64,000 nt of DNA from CALOFP01 sp942492635. Its GTDB lineage: Bacteria; UBP6; UBA1177; CALOFP01. Under the pieces are notes generated by a model. It ran no database searches. It saw only the letters and a list, made by a program, of their open reading frames with translations, and was not told the DNA's origin. Both the position numbers and the translations under genes were made by a program. Positions 1 to 7,796 of this stretch are shown piece after piece (position 1 is the first letter of the stretch; each line of letters opens with the position of its first letter). The stretch covers positions 62,001-126,000 of the forward strand of contig CALOFP010000001.1 of assembly GCA_942492635.1 (NCBI GenBank). Reading direction: 5' to 3'.

Positions 1-240
1 GCCGTCGCTTCAAGCGCCCTCATGGTCGGAATTACCGCGTTCGGCGGCTTCATGGGCCGAATATGGCACGTTTCAATCGACTGGAAGATGATTCCCCTCT
101 ACATCATAGCAATCCTCGTGGGATCGAATATAGGAGCCAGATCTTCCTTGCGAATCGACAAGAGAGTTCTCAAGAAGGGATTCGGACTCTTCCTTGTCGG
201 AGTTTCCATATCCCTTGCGATCCGCTTCTACATCGGGTAG
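1..240 (+). CDS. TSUP/TauE-SafE family membrane permease, C-terminal end (partial)
   Basis: The reading frame is open from base 1 to the TAG at 238-240, so this is the last 79 residues of a gene that begins outside the window. It shows hydrophobic helices rich in Gly and Ala, a polar segment reading GSNIGARSSLRIDKRVLKK, and a final hydrophobic helix. A G-x-x-x-G-A-R segment followed by a basic R-x-L-K-K patch and a last helix is typical of the end of the sulfite exporter TauE/SafE (TSUP) family, which are 7-9 helix permeases for small sulfur or organic anions. The substrate cannot be told from this fragment. Family assignment rests on the C-terminal pattern only. Confidence 0.6.
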   Translation, partial: AVASSALMVGITAFGGFMGRIWHVSIDWKMIPLYIIAILVGSNIGARSSLRIDKRVLKKGFGLFLVGVSISLAIRFYIG

Positions 241-313
241 CTAATTTTTAATTTTCTATTGGTTTTGTAAGAATGATGTTTTCTTTATCTTACAGGCAGC
301 TCAAGTCAGACCG

Positions 314-327
314 GATTCGTACGAATC
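314..327. repeat. 14-bp perfect palindrome between the permease and lipA
   Basis: GATTCGTACGAATC is a perfect palindrome lying between two convergent genes. It has no T-run, so it does not look like a terminator. It could be a protein binding site or chance. Confidence 0.35.
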
Positions 328-367
328 TGTCGTTTTGTATATTGAATAAATAGATAGAGGTAGAATA

Positions 368-1219
368 TCAGATCTTCTTCACTACGTGATCATGAATTTC
401 GGATGCGTTGAAGGAGCTTCTTACGAACCTGCCGGAATAAACTTCCTTGAAACCAATGGAGAGTCCGTATTCTCTGTATCTTTCAAACTCCTCCTCCGTA
501 ACATTCTTCTCAAGAGCAAGGTGTTCCTTTGTCGGCTGAAGGTACTGCCCTATTGTCATGATATCGCAGCCGTAGTCACGAAGATGCCCCATGAGAACCT
601 GAATTTCCCTCTCATTTTCCCCGATACCGACCATTATGCCGGACTTTGTTATGAGCCCCTTCTCCTTCATGTAGCGAATCACTTCAAGAGAACGGTTGTA
701 ATCGGCTTGCGGTCTGGCTGCAGGATAGAGACGTTCGATTGTCTCAACGTTGTGGTTGAAAACATCAGGCCTTGCTTCTGCGACGATGTCGAGTGCCTTT
801 TTGTCAAATACGAAATCCGGAGTGAGAACTTCAATAAGCGTTCCTTCCGAAGTTTTACGTATCTCGCGGATAACCTCCGCGAAATGAGCCGCGCCTCCGT
901 CATCCAGATCATCCCTTGTGACTGATGTTACGACAACGTACTTGAGCCCAAGCTCCGCAACGACATCGGCCACCCTCTTCGGTTCATCGGGATCGAGCGG
1001 AAGCGGATCGCTTGTAAGGTCGATGTTGCAGAAACGGCAGTTCCTTGTGCAGACATCTCCCATTATGAGAAATGTCGCCGTCTGCTTTCTGAAGCAGTCG
1101 CCAATATTTGGACAGTGAGCCGATTCACATACGGTATGGAGTTTATGACGTCTCAGAATCTTCTTGAGGTCGTTGACGTATGGAGATTTGAGTGTCGATT
1201 TCTTCTTGAACTCAGACAT
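368..1219 (-). CDS. lipA: lipoyl synthase
   Basis: Radical-SAM enzyme that inserts two sulfur atoms into octanoyl groups on lipoyl domains of 2-oxoacid dehydrogenases and GcvH. Both iron-sulfur sites are visible: the auxiliary cluster cysteines C31, C36 and C42 (CESAHCPNIGDC) and the radical-SAM triad C57, C61 and C64 (CTRNCRFC). The conserved C-terminal RSS that ligates the auxiliary cluster is at about 267-269. At 283 aa it has the usual family length. The ATG lies inside the last codons of thiI (8-nt overlap), with GGAGGT six bases upstream in thiI coding sequence, so translation is probably coupled. It is the last gene of the ABC-thiI-lipA operon. Confidence 0.97.
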   Translation of the reverse strand: MSEFKKKSTLKSPYVNDLKKILRRHKLHTVCESAHCPNIGDCFRKQTATFLIMGDVCTRNCRFCNIDLTSDPLPLDPDEPKRVADVVAELGLKYVVVTSVTRDDLDDGGAAHFAEVIREIRKTSEGTLIEVLTPDFVFDKKALDIVAEARPDVFNHNVETIERLYPAARPQADYNRSLEVIRYMKEKGLITKSGIMVGIGENEREIQVLMGHLRDYGCDIMTIGQYLQPTKEHLALEKNVTEEEFERYREYGLSIGFKEVYSGRFVRSSFNASEIHDHVVKKI

Positions 1220-2390
1220 CGATAACCTCCATGTTTTTGAGTGCCTCCTCGAAAAGCTGATCTATCTCGGGTTTGAGTTTTTCCTCTTCCTTGAGAACTC
1301 TGTCAAGCTTTCCTCTGGTTACAGGTCCGTGGGGAAGGAAGGCTGTGCATGAATCCGCACACTGACGAATTGAGATTTCGTAGGTACCTATCTTCTGTGA
1401 AATTTCAATTGTCTCAAGCTTATCGTAGGCAATAAGAGGCCTGATTATGGGAACTGTTTCGACTGCATCGTTAATGAGCGCCAGATTTTCCAGAGTTTGA
1501 CTTGCAACCTGGGCAAGGGATTCGCCGGTGATTATCGCCTTGTAGTTGTTGTCGAGACACACTTTTTCGGCGAATCTGTTCATGTAGCGTCTGAAAAGCA
1601 CGGTGCGGTAGCTTTCGAAACAGCGCGCCCTGATAAGAAGCTGAATGTCGATAAGCGGGACGATGTAGAGTCTTGTGCTCACTCCCTGGAATTTTTTAAG
1701 GTGAGCGGCAAGATCCCGCAGCTTCTGCATACTCTCTTCACCTGTGTACGGTGGTGAGAAAAAGCTCATGTAGTGTACTCTTGCTCCGCGTCTCATTACA
1801 CGGAATGCGGCAACAGGACTGTCTATACCTCCGGAAAGAAGTGTAAGTACGTCACCGGCGGTTCCTACCGGAAGTCCCTTCACTCCGGCTGTTCGGTCCA
1901 TGAAAAGATAGATTTTGCCGGGATCGATCTCAACTTCAAGCTTGAAGTTGTAGTCCTTCATGCTGACTGTGAACTGTTTATCACGGTTTTTGAGAACGTG
2001 TACACTGATCTCCTTCGCCATTTCTACCGAGGTCATGGGATATCTCTTGTCGGCGCGGTTGCAGCTTACCCTGAAAACCGTGGTTCCCCTCTCAAGTGCC
2101 CTGTCGGCAAGGAAAAGAGCGCGTTCCTTGACATCTTCCATATCCGCATCCTGAGGAAGCGAGATAACCGGAGAAAAGCTTGCTATTCCCGGAATATTTT
2201 CAAGATAGGGAAGAATTTCTTCCATGGAATTTTCAGAAAACTCCACAACGATGCGCCCCCTGAAGCGCTCCACCTTGCCTCGATTTCCGATTGCATGGCG
2301 GATGTTGGATACGAGCTGATCCTCGAACATAAAGCGGTTTCCACCCTTCGTTCCGATCTCGTCGTAGCGTATGAGTATTGCGTTGAACAT
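1212..2390 (-). CDS. thiI: tRNA 4-thiouridine synthase ThiI
   Basis: Adenylates U8 of tRNA and, with a persulfide from a cysteine desulfurase, makes 4-thiouridine; in many bacteria it also feeds sulfur to ThiS for thiamine. The 392 residues give an N-terminal ferredoxin-like region, a THUMP domain (about 60-165) and a PP-loop ATP pyrophosphatase domain with SGGIDSP near 186. C344, equivalent to the E. coli catalytic cysteine, is in CADSC, with another Cys at 348. The C-terminal rhodanese domain of E. coli ThiI is absent, so the persulfide must be delivered by another protein or on C348. The start overlaps the permease stop (TGATG) and lipA overlaps its end. Confidence 0.95.
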   Translation of the reverse strand: MFNAILIRYDEIGTKGGNRFMFEDQLVSNIRHAIGNRGKVERFRGRIVVEFSENSMEEILPYLENIPGIASFSPVISLPQDADMEDVKERALFLADRALERGTTVFRVSCNRADKRYPMTSVEMAKEISVHVLKNRDKQFTVSMKDYNFKLEVEIDPGKIYLFMDRTAGVKGLPVGTAGDVLTLLSGGIDSPVAAFRVMRRGARVHYMSFFSPPYTGEESMQKLRDLAAHLKKFQGVSTRLYIVPLIDIQLLIRARCFESYRTVLFRRYMNRFAEKVCLDNNYKAIITGESLAQVASQTLENLALINDAVETVPIIRPLIAYDKLETIEISQKIGTYEISIRQCADSCTAFLPHGPVTRGKLDRVLKEEEKLKPEIDQLFEEALKNMEVIDV

Positions 2391-3160
2391 CAGTTAAGCT
2401 CCTTTCTGTTGAAGAAAAAAACGGCCACCCCAAGTACAATTATAACCGAAAAGAGTGAGTAGCCTGTGGATGAGATAAGATTTATGTCTTTGAGACCGTC
2501 TCCGTAGACGAGATTATCCTTTATATTCAGATAGTGAAAATCTGGAAGAATGTACCTCAGTGTACGAACCATGGAGCGAACGCTCTCGGAAGATTTCTCC
2601 GTCACCAGATAGATAAGATTCCAGCTTGTCGCTCCGACGAGGTAGTATGAAACCGTCAGGAACGCCGCCACTACCGGCTCCGCGAGAGTAGAGCAGAGAA
2701 CGGCGACTGAAATCACCATCGATGTCTGGAGAAATATTGTGTAGATCCCTGGTATGTACTTCAAAAAGAGTCCAGCTCCTCCATACATCGCAAGCATCGT
2801 CAAGAAAATCAAAGACATGATGCCAACCTGCACCAAAATAGTCAGCTCCATTCCGAAAAATTTTCCGAGAAGATAGGCTGGACGGGAAACAGGGCGGGCA
2901 AGAACCGGATGAAGTGTTTTCTGGGTGAGCTCCTTGTGGACTATCGAGATACCGAGAAAAATTGCGATGAGGGTCGAAAAGATCTCCATAGTGCCCAGTC
3001 CGATATCCGAAACAATGTTGAGGACATCTCCTATTGTCATGCGGGTTATGGCAACGCCGAGACCCAATATGAAAATTGCGAAGAAAAAGATTGCGTAGAG
3101 CACCTTATTTCTCTTCATTTCAATAAATGTAAAGTATGCAATGGCGGCTACGTTTCTCAC
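2390..3160 (-). CDS. ABC-2 type transporter permease
   Basis: A 256-aa integral membrane protein with about six hydrophobic segments and a conserved-looking region of ABC-2 permeases (KELTQKTLHPVLARPVSRPAYLLGK near 75-100, here quoted in part as PVLARPVSR). It would pair with the adjacent ATPase as a two-gene exporter of the ABC-2 type. The start is GTG in a GTGA overlap with the ATPase stop, with GGGAGG seven bases upstream. Substrate is unknown. Its last base pair overlaps thiI (TGATG), so the transporter and the two sulfur-chemistry genes are co-transcribed. Confidence 0.88.
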   Translation of the reverse strand: MRNVAAIAYFTFIEMKRNKVLYAIFFFAIFILGLGVAITRMTIGDVLNIVSDIGLGTMEIFSTLIAIFLGISIVHKELTQKTLHPVLARPVSRPAYLLGKFFGMELTILVQVGIMSLIFLTMLAMYGGAGLFLKYIPGIYTIFLQTSMVISVAVLCSTLAEPVVAAFLTVSYYLVGATSWNLIYLVTEKSSESVRSMVRTLRYILPDFHYLNIKDNLVYGDGLKDINLISSTGYSLFSVIIVLGVAVFFFNRKELN

Positions 3161-4089
3161 TTGTCATCCTCCCTTTTTGAAAAAACAATCTCCTCAAGGG
3201 TCGGCATTTTCGGTCCGGCAGACAATATGGATCCGCCTTTGGAGAGAATCATGGAGATGGATCGGTTCATCTCTTCAGGAGAGGAAAGATTGATTATGCA
3301 TTCCGCCCCGTTATCAGCAGCCTGTCCGAACTCACTTTCTATGGATGAAAGAACATCGCCTTCCGCCGAAAAAGAAACGGCATATGAAATCCCATCTTTC
3401 CCGACAATTCCTGCCACATCGCCGAAAGCCTGTACATTTCCCTTCTCGATTATGAGAACTCTGTCGGAAAGATGTTCTATATCGGAGAGAATATGTGATG
3501 AGAACAGAACTGTTTTACCCTCCTTTTTCAACTCTGCAATAAGTTTTTTAACCTCTCTTCTTCCCATCGGATCAAGTCCGCTCATTGGCTCGTCCATCAC
3601 AACCAGATCTGGATCGTGAATGATTGCCTGGGCTATTCCGATACGCTGTAACATTCCCTTTGAGTAGCTTGACAGTTTCATATCTCCGCTGTCGGAAAGG
3701 CCGACGCGTTCCATGTTCTTATCGATACGATCCTTGAGATCGCGACCTCCGAGCCCCGAAAGTCTTCCGAAGTAGCTGAGAAGCTCCCTCCCTGTCAGAT
3801 GGGTGTAGAAGTAGGGTCTTTCCGGAAGAAACCCCATGCGCTTTTTCACCGATACCGAATCGGGAGATTTTCCGAAAACGGATATTGATCCTGCAGTGGG
3901 CTTTATGAACCCCATCAACATCTTTATTGTTGTAGTTTTGCCGGCTCCGTTGTGTCCGACGAAACCGACTATCTCACCCTGGTCAACCCTGAATGAGAGA
4001 TCGTTTACGGCAACAACCTTCTCCCAGGGACGCATGGGATGTCTGTATACCTTTTTGACAGATTCAATCCTCAAGGGTTCCAGTATCAT
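3157..4089 (-). CDS. ABC transporter ATP-binding protein
   Basis: ATPase of an ABC-2 type exporter, 310 aa. It shows Walker A GHNGAGKTT (about 55), the signature region LSSYSKGMLQRIG, Walker B DLVVMDEPMSGLDP and the switch histidine in LFSSHILSD. A C-terminal extension of about 90 residues is the usual DUF4162-like tail of this class. The chosen ATG at 4089 has GGAGG six bases upstream; an ATG further upstream would add 19 residues without a better ribosome site. It overlaps the permease by 4 nt. An orphan terminator hairpin lies about 100 bases upstream in the likely leader, so expression may be attenuated. Confidence 0.93.
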   Translation of the reverse strand: MILEPLRIESVKKVYRHPMRPWEKVVAVNDLSFRVDQGEIVGFVGHNGAGKTTTIKMLMGFIKPTAGSISVFGKSPDSVSVKKRMGFLPERPYFYTHLTGRELLSYFGRLSGLGGRDLKDRIDKNMERVGLSDSGDMKLSSYSKGMLQRIGIAQAIIHDPDLVVMDEPMSGLDPMGRREVKKLIAELKKEGKTVLFSSHILSDIEHLSDRVLIIEKGNVQAFGDVAGIVGKDGISYAVSFSAEGDVLSSIESEFGQAADNGAECIINLSSPEEMNRSISMILSKGGSILSAGPKMPTLEEIVFSKREDDK

Positions 4090-4191
4090 AACGCGCCTCC
4101 AAAAAGTTTTCACCCCCATTAAACATAGGTAGCAAAACTTTGTCAAGATTTGTTAAAAGAGGTTTCGACGACACAAAAAGTGAAGAGACCC

Positions 4192-4223
4192 AAAAAAGAA
4201 AGGCGCTCCCGAAGGAGCACCTT
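4192..4223 (-). terminator. Rho-independent terminator hairpin, minus strand, upstream of the ABC operon
   Basis: On the minus strand a 10-bp stem (AAGGTGCTCC with GGAGCGCCTT, one G-U) closes a TTCG loop and is followed by TCTTTTTT. No minus-strand gene ends here; it lies in the 5' leader of the ABC-thiI-lipA operon. Confidence 0.8.
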
Positions 4224-4261
4224 ATATCTGGGGGTGGGAGGGGAATGTGGAATATAATTCC
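4192..4261 (-). ncRNA. possible short leader RNA or sRNA of about 70 nt ahead of the ABC operon
   Basis: A possible minus-strand promoter (TTGACT at 4297-4292, 18-bp spacer, AATAAT at 4273-4268) would start RNA near 4261, and the terminator at 4223-4192 would end it. The start region is a small palindrome (TGGAATATAATTCCA, 4248-4262). The product would be a free small RNA or an attenuated leader that sometimes reads on into the ABC ATPase gene. Only promoter-like and terminator signals support this. Confidence 0.35.
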
Positions 4262-4267
4262 ATGAAC

Positions 4268-4297
4268 ATTATTCACATATTTCAAAACATAAGTCAA
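4268..4297 (-). promoter_or_regulatory. possible sigma70 promoter for the ABC-thiI-lipA leader
   Basis: TTGACT, 18-bp spacer, AATAAT on the minus strand. The spacer is longer than the 16 bp seen at most other promoters here, so this is less certain. Confidence 0.4.
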
Positions 4298-4416
4298 GTT
4301 TTATTCAGGTTTTTCTTCACTTTTTTTTACCCATGATTTTATATTTTCGAAAACGGAGAAACGAGCCTAGTGAATTCAAGCACTTACAACTTTATTTTAT
4401 TTTTTTAAAATTTCTC

Positions 4417-4444
4417 TTGACCTGATTCTTTTTTTCCGTATATT
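4417..4444 (+). promoter_or_regulatory. sigma70-type promoter of tRNA-Asn
   Basis: TTGACC, 16-bp spacer rich in T, TATATT, ending 36 bases before the tRNA 5' end. Confidence 0.75.
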
Positions 4445-4480
4445 TCGTCCTGTGCTCATTGAGACACGCTTTCTCAAGGT

Positions 4481-4556
4481 TCCTCGTTAGCTCAGTCGGT
4501 AGAGCGGGTGGCTGTTAACCACTAGGTCGGCGGTTCAAGTCCGTCACGAGGAGCCA
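4481..4556 (+). tRNA. tRNA-Asn (GTT)
   Basis: Cloverleaf with acceptor TCCTCGT/ACGAGGA, D arm GCTCAGTCGGTAGAGC, anticodon loop CTGTTAA (anticodon GTT, Asn), T loop GTTCAAGTC and discriminator G at 4553. CCA is encoded at 4554-4556. A run of T follows at once (4557-4565) and may end transcription. Confidence 0.96.
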
Positions 4557-4754
4557 TTTTTTTTTGCCTTTCAAGGGCACCATCAAAAACGGTTTTCAAC
4601 ACACTTTTCAACATTCACACTAAACATAGTTAGGAATAGATCTTTCGTCGATTTGTAAATCGATTTTCAACTATCTGTGATTTTGAAAAGAAATTTCTAT
4701 ATTTTTTCTAAAATATTTTTAAAAATAGAGTGACACTTATCAAATGGAGGCTAG

Positions 4755-6107
4755 TTGGATCGCTCGACAAAATCCCTGGGCAGCGAAAAAATAGGCATAC
4801 TGCTTTTGCGTCTTTCCCTCCCGGCGACTGTCGGAATGATCTGTGTAGCCATGTTCAACGTAGTAGACACCATAATGGTGGGACGCGGAATCGGAACAAC
4901 CGCCCTCGCCGCAGTCTCCATAATATTTCCCATTCAGATGATAATCATGGCCATCGCCCAGACAATCGGAACCGGCGCCGCATCCCTCGCCTCCAGAAGT
5001 ATCGGAGCTGCAAATGAGGAGCGCGCGCTCAAATCAATGGGAAACGCCATCACAATGTCGCTCCTATCCTCCGCACTTATCTTCATATTCGGATACATTT
5101 TCAGATTCCCCCTCCTCAGCATCTTCGGAGCAAAAGCAACCGTACTTTCCTCGGCAGAAAACTACTTCACAATAGTACTTGCCGGATCTCCTCTGTTCTC
5201 GCTTTTCATGGTTTCCAACAACCTTTTGAGAGCCGAAGGAAAGGTCAAACCCGCAATGACCAACATGATACTTTCGGGAATAGCCAACATCGTCCTCGAC
5301 TACATATTCATATTCATACTCGGATTAGGAATAAAAGGCGCGGCTGCGGCAACTGTTATCTCCCAGGGAATTGCCGTAATTTTCGTAATTTTCTACTACG
5401 GAAGCGGACGAACAATACTCACTCCCAAATTCCGCCATATTCCCCTGAAGAAAGAAACCGTGAGGGAAATACTTTCCGTAGGGGTATCCGCATTTGCCAG
5501 ACAATCCTCAAACAGCCTCGTAGTGGCTGTACTGAACAACAGCCTCATCTTCTACGGAGGAACTACAGCCGTAGCCGTATTCGGAATAGTTCACCGCGTC
5601 CTCATGCTCATATTCATGCCCATGTTCGGAGTTGTTCAGGGATTTCTTCCCATAGCCGGCTACAACTACGGCTGTCGGAATTACACTCGAGTGTTAAAAG
5701 CATTTTTTACTGCCGGCAAAGCAAACACACTGATATCGATTTCAGGATTTCTGCTTCTAATGATTTTTCCCGGCGCCGTTCTCTCTATCTTCAGTAACGA
5801 TCCTGAGCTGCTCGACGGAGGAAGCCAGGCAATCCGCCTCATCGTACTCTTTCTCCCCATAGTAGGATACCTCATCATCAGCGCCGGACTTTTTCAAGCC
5901 ATAGGAAAAGCTCTACCATCCTTTCTGCTATCAATGTCCAGACAGGTTTTTTTCATGCTTCCTCTGGTTATTGTTCTTCCCTTTTTTTTTAATCTGGAGG
6001 GAATATGGCTTTCATTTCCCATCGCCGATCTTCTGACGGGCTTCATTACCATCTTTCTGGTCCGGAAAGAAATTAAAATTCTCTCCCGAAAAAGTTCTTC
6101 TTTCTGA
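4755..6107 (+). CDS. MATE family multidrug/cation efflux protein
   Basis: A 450-aa protein with twelve hydrophobic segments in two homologous halves, as in MATE exporters (MatE), which use Na+ or H+ gradients to expel cationic compounds. Typical features are the start PATVGMICVAMFNVVDTIMVGR and, in the second half, PIAGYNYGCRNY (both family hallmarks). No ATG is available near the start; TTG at 4755 follows GGAGG with a 4-base gap, and the next Met would remove the first helix. It stands alone between the tRNA and a gene-poor stretch. Confidence 0.93.
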   Translation: MDRSTKSLGSEKIGILLLRLSLPATVGMICVAMFNVVDTIMVGRGIGTTALAAVSIIFPIQMIIMAIAQTIGTGAASLASRSIGAANEERALKSMGNAITMSLLSSALIFIFGYIFRFPLLSIFGAKATVLSSAENYFTIVLAGSPLFSLFMVSNNLLRAEGKVKPAMTNMILSGIANIVLDYIFIFILGLGIKGAAAATVISQGIAVIFVIFYYGSGRTILTPKFRHIPLKKETVREILSVGVSAFARQSSNSLVVAVLNNSLIFYGGTTAVAVFGIVHRVLMLIFMPMFGVVQGFLPIAGYNYGCRNYTRVLKAFFTAGKANTLISISGFLLLMIFPGAVLSIFSNDPELLDGGSQAIRLIVLFLPIVGYLIISAGLFQAIGKALPSFLLSMSRQVFFMLPLVIVLPFFFNLEGIWLSFPIADLLTGFITIFLVRKEIKILSRKSSSF

Positions 6108-6237
6108 GTATATTCACCCTTACTACTAAGACGTTCCTTATCAGCAGAAAAAAATAATTCTAGTTAAACCACTACCCTATTCACCTATAACCGAATACGG
6201 CAAGAAACAATATCCTTTAAAAAGCTTGAGAATCAAG

Positions 6238-6263
6238 AACTCCGCAGCAAGCTACGGGGTATG
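6238..6263. repeat. REP-like GC-rich imperfect palindrome
   Basis: The segment CCGCAGCAAGCTACGGGGTA stands out as GC-rich in an AT-rich gap of 388 bases (6108-6495) that holds no convincing gene. It resembles REP elements of the CCCGCAGC-loop-GCTGCGGGG type spread by REP-associated tyrosine transposases. Only one degenerate copy was seen. Confidence 0.35.
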
Positions 6264-6495
6264 CCTAGGAAAGGTCGCTCTTTGAAGCTGCTACGGTTCA
6301 AAAATTGCTCCATTATACAAAACGAAGCAGGTTAGGGGGAATTAAACCATCTATAGATTAGAAGCGTCATATGCACAACTCTGAGAATCAATCTGATATT
6401 TTACAACGTCAAAACTTTCCTCACCACACCTTCAGACTTTTAGATTCAACAATTCTCGGTTCCTATAAGACTTGTAAGTACAAATTAAAAACTTC

Positions 6496-6924
6496 TCAAA
6501 TTTTTTCAGACTCAAACTTTTCAATAAGCTGGTTGGGAATTCGGCTGACACGCTTTCTGTTGAGGTCGAAAAAATAGCCTGTCTGTTCACCGCGAAAGTG
6601 AACTTTTCCATCGACAATTATTTCACCCTCCACTGTCCACCTGGACTTTGTCACATTTTTTACCCACATAACGGCATCCGGTTTATCGTGTATGGTAACA
6701 GGCCTGAAATATTCGACTTTTGTCTCCCGAAGTATGGGAGATTCACCGCCATTCAACATCTCCCGGAAGGGATAATGTGTGTCGAGAAGAAGAAAGCGAA
6801 GATCCTCCATCCAACGGATGTAAACGATGTTGCTGACGATTCCCATTACATCTATATCGTAGGGATTTACCTTTATCTCTTTGTGAACTTCCATCGGCCT
6901 AATTTTCCTATCCTCAATCGTCAT
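6496..6924 (-). CDS. acyl-CoA thioesterase-like hot-dog protein
   Basis: A 142-aa 4HBT/YbgC-like hot-dog fold protein, a family that hydrolyses acyl-CoA or acyl-ACP thioesters. Near 22-40 the pattern YDIDVMGIVSNIVYIRWME corresponds to the YxDTDxxGxVyhxxYlrwfE motif, with the catalytic Asp at the second D. The helix-bearing residues NIVYIRW and the later strand TKVEYFRPV also fit. AAGGAG lies six bases before the ATG. It stands alone. Substrate cannot be told. Confidence 0.85.
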   Translation of the reverse strand: MTIEDRKIRPMEVHKEIKVNPYDIDVMGIVSNIVYIRWMEDLRFLLLDTHYPFREMLNGGESPILRETKVEYFRPVTIHDKPDAVMWVKNVTKSRWTVEGEIIVDGKVHFRGEQTGYFFDLNRKRVSRIPNQLIEKFESEKI

Positions 6925-7046
6925 AAAAACTCCTTAAAATTGTTATACCTTTTTCAAAATGATTTTATATATTCGCTGTCCGCTGTCAAATTTCATCTCA
7001 ACATTGTTTTTAATATGTTTTGAGAAAAATTAGAAAACAACCATCC

Positions 7047-7646
7047 TTAAAAGGTCCACCCTACCCCTGTCCTAAAATATGGCATAAGGTAATGTTCGAT
7101 TTCAGAATTCCCATCACGGTCGTTGTATAGATTTATGTGAGCTAGGGCGAGTGAAGATCCTACCTGCAGTTCAAGGGTCAAACCAAAATGGAAAACATAC
7201 TTGTAACCGACGAGTGGAGATATCCTAAGCATAAGATCAAACTCCTTCCCCGAAGAATCGGTGAGAATGAAGTTGAATACTGAAAATTCACCTCCGACGT
7301 TGAAGCCGGTCATGTTTTTTGAAAAAAGATATCGTCGAAATTGAGTGCCGATACCTACGGTATAAAAATCCGGGTCACTCTCTTCGCCGTCGGACAGGGC
7401 AAGAAAGGAGTCCGTCATAGTTTCGTAAGATATGAGTTTTCCGCCTCCAAGTATCACGGAAATTGTATTTTTTTCGCTCAACTTAAACTCCACGTCCACA
7501 TTGAACCACAGGGGTATAAAAATTGTGTAGAGCGGATTTGTGGTCACAGATACCGATGAGTCCTTATTTTCCAATCCGTTGGCGAAAAGGTTTCCATAGC
7601 TGAACGTAACCAGCAATAAAAGCAGCGATGAAACGATAGTCTTCAA
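7047..7646 (-). CDS. predicted outer-membrane beta-barrel protein
   Basis: A 199-aa protein with an N-terminal signal peptide (hydrophobic core 4-17, cleavage probably after NLFA at 22). The rest alternates polar and hydrophobic residues with Gly and aromatic girdle residues and ends in aromatic Phe (GVGWTF), as barrel proteins recognised by BamA do. The start is TTG with a GGGGGG ribosome site five bases upstream. Function is unknown; small barrels of this kind recur in the window (24168, 57763, 58550). Confidence 0.7.
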   Translation of the reverse strand: MKTIVSSLLLLLVTFSYGNLFANGLENKDSSVSVTTNPLYTIFIPLWFNVDVEFKLSEKNTISVILGGGKLISYETMTDSFLALSDGEESDPDFYTVGIGTQFRRYLFSKNMTGFNVGGEFSVFNFILTDSSGKEFDLMLRISPLVGYKYVFHFGLTLELQVGSSLALAHINLYNDRDGNSEIEHYLMPYFRTGVGWTF

Positions 7647-7668
7647 TTAATCCCCCCTGGAATCCAAT

Positions 7669-7686
7669 AATCAGATTATTCTGATT
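7669..7686. promoter_or_regulatory. 7-bp inverted repeat upstream of the beta-barrel gene
   Basis: AATCAGA-TTAT-TCTGATT, perfect arms, 23-40 bases upstream of the TTG start of the minus-strand barrel gene. It may be an operator or a 5' leader hairpin. Confidence 0.35.
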
Positions 7687-7796
7687 TGTATGGCACTTTT
7701 GCATATTGAGCAATTTTTTTCTTTAAAATGCATTAGAAAGTTTTCGAAATCGAATATGAATCAACGACAACATTTTAACTGTTTTCGCCCTGTTTC

